Below are positions 1 to 6,627 of a stretch of DNA of 11,985 nucleotides, piece after piece. Each line of letters opens with the position of its first letter. The stretch's first letter is position 1. This stretch comes from Streptomyces sp. NBS 14/10 (GTDB taxonomy: Bacteria; Actinomycetota; Actinomycetes; Streptomycetales; Streptomycetaceae), in contig NZ_NCSM01000092.1 in the NCBI RefSeq assembly GCF_002224125.1, positions 1 through 11,985 of the forward strand. Direction: 5' to 3'. The position numbers and the translations under genes were made by a program. The notes beneath the pieces were generated by a model. It did not search any database. It was not told the DNA's origin and worked only from the letters and a program-made list of their open reading frames with translations.

Positions 1-172
1 AGACGGCTTCGTGCACGCCGAGCGAGTACGGGCTGATCGCTCCGCGGCAGAGGAACTTGAAGGCGAACCGGACCGGGGAACGAACACCGAGTTCTTCCGT
101 CAATTCCCGGGCGGCCGCGGCCTCGTAGGTTTCACCCGCGTCCACCGTGCCACCGAGTAGGTGATCAGTGCG
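1..172 (-). pseudogene. Nudix hydrolase, truncated fragment
   Basis: The minus strand encodes a complete Nudix box: GTVDAGE, then seven residues, then RELTEELGV. This fits the G-x5-E-x7-RE-U-x-EE-x-G-U signature that binds Mg2+ and cleaves nucleoside-diphosphate-linked substrates. The box is preceded by HLLG and followed by sequence resembling the next strands of the fold (FAFKFLCRGAISPYSLGV). The reading frame continues off the left edge of the window. On its N-terminal side it is closed by a stop codon (TAG, complement of 173-175) only eight codons before the box, so the first beta strands and the start are missing. The break lies where the neighbouring transposase remnant ends, which suggests insertion or deletion cut the gene. 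The substrate cannot be told. The family is certain from the motif; the pseudogene status is inferred from the missing N-terminus. Confidence 0.8.
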
Positions 173-545
173 CTACTTTGTGGCTGGGCCGGGGCTCGGG
201 CGTGAGTTCGGAGGCTCGCAGGATACTGCGGACGGTGGTTGTGCTGATGGCGTGGTCGAGGTGGTGTAGCTCGCCGTGCACGCGGCGGAAGCGCCGTAGC
301 GGATTCTCGGTGCACCGAGCCGGATGATCCGGATGCGGACGTCTTCGGATACTGGCGGGCGCTCTGGGGAGGGTTGGGTTCACTTCTTCTTCACCGGGCG
401 CTGCTGCCAGGCGAGCGGGTGCGTGGGGTGACGATGCGGTGGCTGCGGACGGCATGGAGTGGGAGCCGCGCGAGTGCGGCGAGCAGCGCTCGGTCCGGCC
501 GGTTGGGGTTCGGGACGGGCGGAGAGATCGCCGGGTTGGTCTGGT
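168..545 (-). pseudogene. integrase-core transposase remnant (IS3/IS481-like)
   Basis: Three minus-strand frames read in order resemble the N-terminal half of actinobacterial integrase-core (rve) transposases. At about 394-504 the frame reads NRPDRALLAALARL and HRIVTP. At about 310-410 another reads LAWQQRPVKKK, then a stop where a Trp is expected (TGA for TGG), then PSPERPPVSEDVRI. At 168-308 a third reads ENPLRRFRRVHGEL and ISTTTVRSILRASELTPEPR. This is the usual order of the helix-turn-helix region just before the DDE catalytic core. The core itself is absent: the frame ends at 165-167 and Nudix sequence begins. At least two frameshifts, one nonsense change and loss of the catalytic domain make it inactive. 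Assignment to IS3 rather than IS481 is uncertain. Confidence 0.7.
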
Positions 546-655
546 CTCTGACCTGTCCCGGTCGGCGGTCTGTTTCAGCACCTGGCGGGTGGGTGCTGAG
601 GTCTGGTGTGCGGGCCAGGGGAGACTTGGGGACAGGCAGCGGATGGGCGACCATC

Positions 656-663
656 GGGGAGGG
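656..663 (+). promoter_or_regulatory. ribosome binding site for the 672 gene
   Basis: GGGGAGGG lies 8 bases before the ATG at 672. It supports that start for the nucleotidyltransferase-like gene over the longer open frame upstream, which has no comparable site. The preceding 546-655 holds no recognisable gene or clear promoter. Confidence 0.55.
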
Positions 664-671
664 CCGGCCAC

Positions 672-1654
672 ATGGACGGGATACAGAGACTGTCGGACTG
701 GCTGGCGCCGACACAGGAGATCATCCTGTGGCACGGCTACGGCCTCTCTCATATCGGCGGGAGCAAGCGCACGTGAGATCCTCGGCCATGTCCTGTTCGG
801 GCAGCCGCTCGCGCTGCGAGACCTCGACCTCTGTCTGGTCCGCCGCGACACCGTCCGCCTGCGGGACCTTCGCGCGCTCTGCGACGGCGTACGTGAGCGG
901 GGCTTGGCACGCATCGGCCCGCTGAGGCCCAAACGGCGGGCCAGTCCCGCGCTGCCCGCCCACGCCTGCTACCAATACCTCGCCGGTTACGGAGTCCATC
1001 TGTTCACGCCCGGGCAGCCGATTCTCAGCCTCGGCGTGCTTCACTACGAGAGCGACCTGGCCCTCAACGGCCTCTTCGACATCGATGCCGTCTTGCTGGT
1101 CGTTGACAACAACCAGCCCCTGAGCGCTTACGCGGACCGGCTCGTACGCGACGGCTTCGGCGCCGACCTGGTGGTCGACCCGTACGACGGCTACGGCGCC
1201 TGGCGGTCGGAGGTCACCGGCGATCGTGCACTGGACGGAAGTGGAACGCTGTTTCGTCCGCAGCGCCTACCGAATCGTCCGAAGCCTGGCCAAGGTCCCC
1301 ATGCTGCGTCTGCCGGACGAACTGCGGGGCGAATACCGCAGCCGCTGCCCCGCGTCGGTCGCCGTCGGCGATGTCTCTGAGCTTCACCGGGACTTCCTCA
1401 AAGTGCTTGGCGACGCCCACTGGGCGGAAGAGCTTGGCATGCTGGCCCAACTCGGAGCCCTCAAATCGCTTTGGCCGCCCCTCCAGACGGAGATGGAACA
1501 GTCGACACCTGATGGACTGCGCCGGGCGGTTCCGTCCCCGCCGGGCGCGAGTTCCAGCGAACTCTCCTGCCTCCGGGCGCGCGCCCTGTGCAAGGACCCG
1601 GCGATCCTGGAAGCCGTCCTGTCCGTCGCACCGCTTGTCTTTGGAGCCGAATAG
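672..1654 (+). pseudogene. nucleotidyltransferase-like protein (CCA-adding/PAP type?), frameshifted
   Basis: Three frames join into one protein of about 327 residues. From ATG 672 it reads MDGIQRLSDWLAPTQEII to HIGGS. Dropping one A of the pair at 764-765 gives HIGGSSAREILGHVLFG followed by LRDLDLCLV. A second shift at about 1219-1226 joins YGAWRSEV to VHWTEVERCFVRSAYRIVR, and the protein ends at TAG 1652-1654. The order GGS-x-RE-x-L, RDLDL, LFDIDAV and a later FVRSAYRIVRSLAK is reminiscent of class II poly(A) polymerase/CCA-adding enzymes, where the DxD carboxylates bind metal and GGxxR lies nearby. This is a motif-level guess; canonical sequence such as RRDFTINA is not seen. The stop overlaps the start of the next gene, which suggests translational coupling. 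The two indels inactivate it unless they are sequencing errors. It might instead be an unrelated uncharacterised family. Confidence 0.5.
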
Positions 1655-2860
1655 TGTGCGCTTTCGCCACACTTGAGGAGGCGTCGGCCTACCTCGCCCC
1701 GCTGCTCGACCAGCCCGTCACGGCTGAACACGTGGAGTTGACCCCGCATATCGAGTTCCGCGCTGAACCGGTGGGGCTGGGCGGCGACATCTTCACCAAC
1801 TCGTACACGGTCAGCTGGAGTTCTGCCGCAGCCTCGGAGATCTTTGTGGCCGGGCCGCCGATGTGCACAGCCGAGTACGCCCGGCAGCGCGACGCCGTCG
1901 TCACGGCCACTGGCGGATTCTTCTTCCTGGCCGACCGCTGCCGCTACCGCCCGCGGACCCTGAGCCTCAACCTGGCGGTCCGGGACGGGAAGGTGCTCAG
2001 CCTGCCCGCGGCCGACCAGGACGCACTGGTCGACGACGGTGGCACGCTGTCCGTCGTCGAGGTGCCCGCCCGCGGCGAGCTGTCACTGGACGGCCACACT
2101 CTGCGCTGGTCGGGCACGCGCACCGGGGCGGAGGCCGACTGCCACGCGTACGGGAACGCCCATTGCGTCATCGAGCACGAGCCGGACGCGCACACCGGCA
2201 AGGTCCGCACCTTCGGGAGGAGTCCCGTCTCACCCCCGAGATCACCGGTCAGCACTGGAGCGACCTCGGGTTCACCACCGCCCGCGGCGGCTGTTTCGAG
2301 GCTACGGCACGCAGCGATCACGGGCGGCTCGACATCTTCGACCATGACATCGTCCTGCGCTGCCCCAGACGCCTCGCCCGGGTCGGGGCAGTGCTGGAAC
2401 TGCGGACGATCGGGCCGCTCACCCTCCGCCCGTCCTTGCGCGGCGCGATATCCGTGGGCCCGTCCCTGTCGCACCCCGACCCGAAGGCCCACCCGCTCAA
2501 CGCCGACCGCTCGCTGGGAAGCTTCCCGCTGCTCAAGGACCGCCCGTCAACCCGTCTGGTCTTCTACGGGACGGGCGACGGCCGGCGGCATCTGCGGCTG
2601 TTCGACGGGCGCCCCGGAAGCCCGACCTCCCTGGAGTCGGCCTCGACCAGGCGATCTCCCTCGTCCTGGCAGGCGGTGGCGTGACCGCGGGGTGCCTGCT
2701 CGACTCCGGCCACTCCTGCAGGCTCAACGTCCGGCGAGGTGGCAACGTCACGAGCTTCGGCAACCGCCACTATCTGCGCTGGCCCACAGAGCGCGACCCG
2801 CGTTTCGTCTGGAACCCGGACCACGGGTGGCAGGTGGCCAGCCTGATCGCCCTGCGCTGA
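1654..2860 (+). pseudogene. phosphodiester glycosidase (NAGPA-like) family protein, frameshifted
   Basis: The start GTG at 1654 shares its G with the preceding TAG stop (TAGTG), a coupled arrangement. The joined product is about 400 residues. Frame one (1654 to about 2217) includes GDIFTNSYTVSW, AGPPMCT and VVTATGGFFFLAD. Frame two (to about 2610) includes SRLTPEITGQHW, ISVGPSLS, LGSFPLLK and STRLVFYGTGDGRRHLRLF. Frame three (to TGA 2858-2860) includes GVGLDQAISLVLAGGGV, CLLDSGHSCRLNV and SFGNRHYLRWP. The Gly-Gly-Phe-Phe segment, the late DGR followed by a 'GvtLdeA' helix, and the LD-S-G-H segment at the usual LDGGGS position resemble the NAGPA domain (Pfam DUF2233), which uncaps phosphodiester-linked sugars. 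No signal peptide is visible at the N-terminus. The shifts lie at CTTCGGGAGGAG (about 2215-2222) and the CCCC run near 2610. Family assignment is by eye. Confidence 0.6.
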
Positions 2861-3021
2861 TGGGGAGATCTACCGCCGACGTGGCATGGGTATGAGGGCG
2901 TCAGAGACGCTCAGCGCGGTTTGGCGGTGACCAGTACAGATATTCGCGGCGCCCGTGCCGGCAGTCCCGTTACGATCGGCCGTCCGTGCATCAGTGGACA
3001 GACCCGTCCCCTGCGGGCGTT

Positions 3022-3028
3022 GGAGGGG
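3022..3028 (+). promoter_or_regulatory. ribosome binding site deciding start 3036
   Basis: GGAGGGG stands 7 bases before ATG 3036. The same frame is open back to an ATG at 2955 that lacks such a site, so 3036 is the better start. A TACGAT at 2971-2976 could be a -10 element, but I see no matching -35. Confidence 0.7.
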
Positions 3029-3035
3029 TGTATCC

Positions 3036-4019
3036 ATGAAGCAGACTCTGAAACCGCAGACAGGCAATCCTGAGCGGCTCGAACAGGGACACCCGTTCCG
3101 CCAGTGGAAGACCTGGAAGATACCAGGCACCAAGTTCACCCTCACCGGCTATTCACGTGCGAACGATAAGACGTTCTTCCATATACCCGAGTTGCGGTGC
3201 AGCCTCGACGCGGGTCTGTGTGAAGCGCGTCAGGTCGACACGGTGCTGCTCACCCACACCCATCACGACCACGTGAAGGATCTGGACTTCCTTGCCTCTC
3301 GCGCGGGTACCGACATCTATCTGCCCGCTGAAGCTGTGCCCTACGTGCAGTCTTTTCTGCGGGCATCGGCAGAGCTGAACCATGGGGCGGGGTACGACCC
3401 GGATCTTGCCGGTGGCTACCGGTTGCATGGGGTTCGGCAGGACGACGAGTTCACATTCGGCCGACAGGCGCATCATGTGCGGGTGGTGGAGTGCGAGCAC
3501 AAGGTGCCCTGCGTGGGGTACGCCGTCTCCGAGGTCGGCAAGGCACTGCTGCCCCCATACGAGGAACTTCGCCACGCGCTCGTCGAGGAGGGGCGTGGCG
3601 GCGAGTTCGGCCGGATCATGGCGCGACGGCGCAAGGAGGGTATCGAGATAGAACAGGAGGTGCGGCGGCCGCTCTTTGCTTACCTCGGCGACACTCACGT
3701 CAGTGTGTTCGAACGGAATCCGTGGTTGTTCACGTACCCGGTGGTCATCACTGAGTGTACGTTCCTGTACGACAGCGAGCTGGATCGGGCAGACCGCGTC
3801 GGGCATACCGTCTGGAGCCGACTCAGGCCAGTGGTCGAGGCACATCCCGAGACCCTGTTCGTTCTGACCCATTTCAGCCTGCGCCACTCGGATCAGGACG
3901 TCCTCGACTTCTTCGGCAGGGAAGGCAGGGATTCCGGTGGGGGCCACCCGGAGAACGTCCTGCTGTGGGTGCACCCGGCGAGCCTGCTCCCCGAACAGCA
4001 CCAGCACAGCAGCACTTAA
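3036..4019 (+). CDS. MBL-fold hydrolase, RNase Z-like
   Basis: A 327-residue intact metallo-beta-lactamase-fold protein. The metal-binding signature HTHHDH occupies residues 74-79 (H74, H76, D78, H79). H155 in ECEHKVPCVGY matches the third His ligand of the RNase Z group, D219 in YLGDT the bridging Asp, and H279 in VLTHF the last His. All expected ligands of a two-zinc site are therefore present. The opening GYSRANDKTFFHIPELRCSLDAG also resembles RNase Z-type proteins, which cut tRNA precursors at the 3' end. There is no signal peptide, so it is probably cytoplasmic. The long insert around residues 175-212, rich in Arg and Glu, may be an exosite-like region. It could instead be a small-molecule hydrolase, since many MBL proteins share this layout. 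It follows the broken glycosidase after a 175-base gap, so it probably has its own promoter. Its stop overlaps that of a convergent minus-strand fragment. Confidence 0.88.
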   Translation: MKQTLKPQTGNPERLEQGHPFRQWKTWKIPGTKFTLTGYSRANDKTFFHIPELRCSLDAGLCEARQVDTVLLTHTHHDHVKDLDFLASRAGTDIYLPAEAVPYVQSFLRASAELNHGAGYDPDLAGGYRLHGVRQDDEFTFGRQAHHVRVVECEHKVPCVGYAVSEVGKALLPPYEELRHALVEEGRGGEFGRIMARRRKEGIEIEQEVRRPLFAYLGDTHVSVFERNPWLFTYPVVITECTFLYDSELDRADRVGHTVWSRLRPVVEAHPETLFVLTHFSLRHSDQDVLDFFGREGRDSGGGHPENVLLWVHPASLLPEQHQHSST

Positions 4020-4157
4020 TTGCGAGGGGCCTGCCGAGTGTCTCGCGGAACCCCCGCCAGACCAATCAGGCCGACACTGTCGTCACCGACCTCGATCGCC
4101 CCGTCCGCCAGGGCGGTCTCAAAGTAGTGGTGATCAAGTGTCTGTGCTGGCCACTAC
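4016..4157 (-). pseudogene. orphan C-terminal coding fragment, unknown
   Basis: A short minus-strand frame reads TLDHHYFETALADGAIEVG, then DDSVGLIGLAGVPRDTRQ, and ends with TAA (complement of 4016-4018). Its codons have G/C-rich third positions as expected for this genome, and the peptide looks like a real protein tail. It is opened only by a stop (TAG, complement of about 4158) and has no start, so it seems to be the surviving end of a lost gene. It converges on the RNase Z-like gene with overlapping stops. I do not recognise the family, and chance cannot be excluded for a frame of about 46 codons. Confidence 0.3.
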
Positions 4158-4390
4158 GGTGTGACGTTGTTCTGGTGGGTCACTACGTACGCAACGAAGC
4201 TCCGGTTGACATCGGCCGGTTTGCGTATCGTCCCGCTCCAGTCGGTGCACGCCGCCCCTCAAGAAGGCCGTGCGCCCGGCCACCGCGCCGCCCGGTTGGG
4301 CGTCCGGGCCGAGAAGCTGGAGTGGCAGGCGGCCTCCGAGGTGGTCCCCGGTCCGCTTGTCGGCTGCCTTCGCGGCCTCGTGGCCCGGAA
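4158..4390. other. no recognisable gene
   Basis: Both strands have open frames through this stretch because of the high GC content, but none gives a recognisable protein, a supported start or a good ribosome site. It may be further decayed remains linking the two minus-strand fragments on either side. Confidence 0.4.
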
Positions 4391-5174
4391 TCACCACGGC
4401 TGCGGCGCCGACCGGGAGGGAACGGCAGCATGATTCTGGTCCTCGGTGAACGCGACTGCCTCCGTGCCGTCGTGGATTGCGTCCTGGTAGGTGTCTCCGG
4501 GCGCTCGGACGGCGCCCTGACCGTCGGGGCTCTGGCTGCCGGGGCGGGCGTGGGCGGGGTTGGGTCGGTAGAGGTTGGGTGGTTGTGTGGAGGGTGACAG
4601 AGCCGGTTTTCTTGTGGTGTCGAGTGGGTTCTTGAGTGGGAGATGGGTGTGTTTCGGCAGGTTCGCTCGAGGGGGTTGTTGGTGGCGTGTGACGGAAGTT
4701 CCGGTGGAAGCAGATCCGGCTCCGGCAGCCCGTGCCCCTCTTTCGGCGTGAGATTGATGGTCGCGTGGCTGTCTGGTGTGGGCTCGTGTCCGTTCCAGGC
4801 GCAGAACCAGCAGGGGTTATCTGACGTGGTGTGCCGGGCCAGGACGTCACACAGCGCTGCCAACGTGGCTGGAGGCAGCGTGCCTGGTTCGGGCTCTTCC
4901 CTCCCATGGCTTCGCCGCTCGCACATCCGACGCAGGAGTGGGGAGCGTCTGGAGCTGTGCTGGAGGGTGTACCACGCTGCCTGACCGTGCGGCCATCTCC
5001 GCCCGCGCCGCGGGGTTTTCGTCAGATGCCGATGCCGGGTACAGAATCCGGGCGTGCGCCTCGATTTCGTGCAGTACGAGAGCACCCACGCCGGACCCGA
5101 ACGGCCCGATCTGCGTGACCGCCCAGTCGGCCGTTGCCACATCTAACCGCCCGGAGTCGTGAGCGCCGAGCCAT
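4391..5174 (-). pseudogene. uncharacterised actinobacterial 'CWFC' family protein, frameshifted
   Basis: The start is probably ATG at 5174-5172, since AGGAGG lies at 5188-5183 with an 8-base gap. The frame breaks within about ten codons. The protein continues in a second frame with GRLDVATADWAVTQIGPFG, EIEAHARILYPA, RAEMAARSG and VHPPAQLQTL. Near 4905 it shifts again to EPGTLPPATLAALCDVLARH, then CWFCAWNGHE at about 4812-4783. A third frame from about 4630 carries PPNLYRP and runs to TGA at 4393-4391. The order 'AYARILHPA', 'W..vA', 'VHP..Q', 'L..vLarHT', 'CWFclWeG' and a late 'PNLwwP' is what I recall from Streptomyces proteins of unknown function and about 250 residues. Three shifts make it inactive. 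The two Cys of CWFC might bind metal, but this is not known. The final third is the least certain part. Confidence 0.55.
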
Positions 5175-5635
5175 GTTCTGCGCCTCCTGGATTCGTCATC
5201 TCGGCCTGGTCCGAAGGCGTCACCGGTAAGAGCACCTCCACCGGCAGCGGGCTCGCTGAGACCTCCGCCTGCGGGTGGACTTACGGCCCGGGAGGGGAGT
5301 GGCAGGAACTGTGGTTTCGACGTGATGCTGTGCGTTGTGAGTGGCTGGGCTGCGCACCGGCCCGATCCCCGGCACTCTTTCAGCCGTCCACCGGAGCGGA
5401 CGGGAGCTTGGCGTGCGAGCTGACACGGATGTTCCTGAACCGCGAGATCGAGCGGGCCGCTGGAACCGCCGTCCAGCAGGGCGGCATGTGCGAACACCTC
5501 CGCCAGCGCACTGCTGCCTTGCTCCTGGCATCGTATGGTTCGCGGGCCCCTGAGTCCTGTCCGCGTCGGACGGGTGCGGCCTGGTCCGGGGTGAGGCGTG
5601 GCCGGTGTCCGCCGGCCATGGTCACGAAGTCCTGA
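5159..5635 (+). CDS. hypothetical protein, weak
   Basis: An open frame of 158 codons starts with GTG and ends with TGA at 5633-5635. The middle (ELTRMFLNREIERAAG, then CEHLRQRTAALLLAS) looks helical and has fairly G/C-rich third codon positions, but less so than the clean genes. I recognise no domain. The first codons overlap the better-supported minus-strand start at 5174, so the true start, if there is a gene, may lie further in. There is no strong ribosome site before 5159. It may be a remnant or a chance frame. Confidence 0.25.
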   Translation: MSAEPCSAPPGFVISAWSEGVTGKSTSTGSGLAETSACGWTYGPGGEWQELWFRRDAVRCEWLGCAPARSPALFQPSTGADGSLACELTRMFLNREIERAAGTAVQQGGMCEHLRQRTAALLLASYGSRAPESCPRRTGAAWSGVRRGRCPPAMVTKS

Positions 5636-5655
5636 CTGCGTAGTTGGAGGGTTGG

Positions 5656-5832
5656 ATGCTTCACCGGCTGCGGTACTGCGCGCTGACGCACGACGCGGAG
5701 GGAGGCACGTCCACGCCGATGCTGCTGACCCACTCCCGCCACGTGTGGTGGTCCTTGGAGTGGTACGTGCGACCCGGCGTCGGGGGGGTTGCCCGGTATG
5801 TCGCCGAACGCGACCCTGCCGCCCGCCGTTGA
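5656..5832 (+). CDS. small hypothetical protein, 58 aa
   Basis: GGAGG at 5646-5650 lies 5 bases before ATG 5656, and the frame ends at TGA 5830-5832. The product begins MLHRLRYCALTHDAEGG and continues THSRHVWWSLEWYVRPG, an ordinary composition with four Trp/Tyr clustered near the middle. It has no signal peptide, no hydrophobic span and no recognised motif. It starts 20 bases after the preceding weak frame, so the two could be parts of one decayed gene. The good ribosome site is the main reason to list it. Confidence 0.38.
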   Translation: MLHRLRYCALTHDAEGGTSTPMLLTHSRHVWWSLEWYVRPGVGGVARYVAERDPAARR

Positions 5833-5898
5833 GGTTGGTCACAGCGGCCTACGGCATATTTCCGGCGTATTCCGGAGCCGATGCGAATCGTATCTGAT

Positions 5899-5924
5899 GC
5901 GGCACTAGGCGCATGCTGTGCCGC
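5899..5924. terminator. inverted repeat, possible terminator
   Basis: GCGGCAC (5899-5905) pairs perfectly with GTGCCGC (5918-5924) around a 12-base loop that contains GCATGC. It lies about 70 bases after the small ORF at 5656-5832. There is no T-run, so it could be a GC-rich terminator or a protein-binding palindrome. Confidence 0.3.
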
Positions 5925-6188
5925 GTTGGTCGGATGTGGCGTGCCTCATCGTCACCCGCGGGAGCCGGCTGTGGCGAACCGTGCGGGTGTATCCGGGAGG
6001 TCCGGGAGGCCGAACAGCGTGTCGTGGTTGCAGCGATCGGGGTCAGGGGGGCTTTCCTGGGTGGCTGTGGCGGCGGGTGGCTGGAGGTTACGTTGGCCTG
6101 CGCTGCGGCATCGCCTTCGAGGTCCGGCGCTTTCGGTCAGAGGTACTGGTGACCGGTTCCCTGATGCGCACCTGGGAGCTGAGCGACG

Positions 6189-6251
6189 CCGGCCGCCCCG
6201 GTCATCCCGGCCGCCCCGGTCATCCCGGCCATCCCGGTCATCCCGGCCACG
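6189..6251 (+). repeat. 9-bp tandem repeat, seven units
   Basis: Seven head-to-tail copies of CCGGYCRYC alternate mainly between CCGGCCGCC and CCGGTCATC. On the plus strand this would encode GHPGRP-type repeats. The last copy is degenerate (CCGGCCACG). There is no sign of spacers, so this is a simple minisatellite. Confidence 0.85.
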
Positions 6252-6584
6252 TGGCTGTCGGGCAGGGGCGCAGCCTGCGCGGTCTATCCGGGCGCAATGA
6301 GCCTCTACGTCCACCCGGAGCTCGCCGGCCCCGGGGGCCTTGCGCGGTGTACGAGGTGTGGTTCGCCGAGGTGCCAGACGCCGGCTGCCGCGTTGGCATC
6401 ATCGCGGTCTTCGACCGCAATGTGGCGGGCGGTGGCGGAGCGCCGCAGCCGGCCGGGCACCGGTGCCGGTGTGGGGGCTGGGACCCGGGGGCGGTTCGCC
6501 GTCGTCGGGGTGGCAGGCGGGTTGGCGTTGGGGCGGCCGGTGGAGGTGTGCAAGGTGGTCCGGTGCCTGGGCGGGTGTGAGGCA

Positions 6585-6609
6585 GGGCGGGGCCGTGGCG
6601 GCCCTGCCC
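6585..6609 (-). terminator. terminator hairpin after the GH16 gene
   Basis: GGGCGGGGCC (6585-6594) faces GGCCCTGCCC (6600-6609) across a 5-base loop: ten pairs with one imperfect position. It begins 19 bases beyond the stop of the minus-strand GH16 gene. No T-tract follows, which is common for Streptomyces terminators. Confidence 0.5.
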
Positions 6610-6627
6610 CCGCGTCGCGTGGCCCGC

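Larger units (their letters stand above)
5833..6584. other. no recognisable gene; hairpin and 9-bp repeat
   Basis: Plus-strand frames stay open through much of this stretch (for example 5918-6580) but encode low-complexity Gly/Arg/Pro-rich sequence with no recognised domain. A segment near 6345-6420 reads YEVWFAEVPDAG and GIIAVFDRN and might be a scrap of a gene. The hairpin at 5899-5924 and the repeat at 6189-6251 are listed separately. Confidence 0.4.

Noticed and set aside
764..1226. Programmed frameshifting in the nucleotidyltransferase-like gene
   Set aside because: Neither site has a slippery heptamer with a following pseudoknot or a stop-associated pause that I can see, and neighbouring genes carry similar random shifts.
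3153..4007. Minus-strand open frame of 284 codons
   Set aside because: It is antisense to the RNase Z-like gene, which has all metal ligands and a ribosome site.
4022..4046. Terminator after the RNase Z-like gene (GCGAG/CTCGC)
   Set aside because: Five base pairs across a 15-base loop with no T-run is too weak to call.
6189..6251. CRISPR-like array
   Set aside because: Units are 9 bases and directly abut one another, with no spacers and no cas genes.
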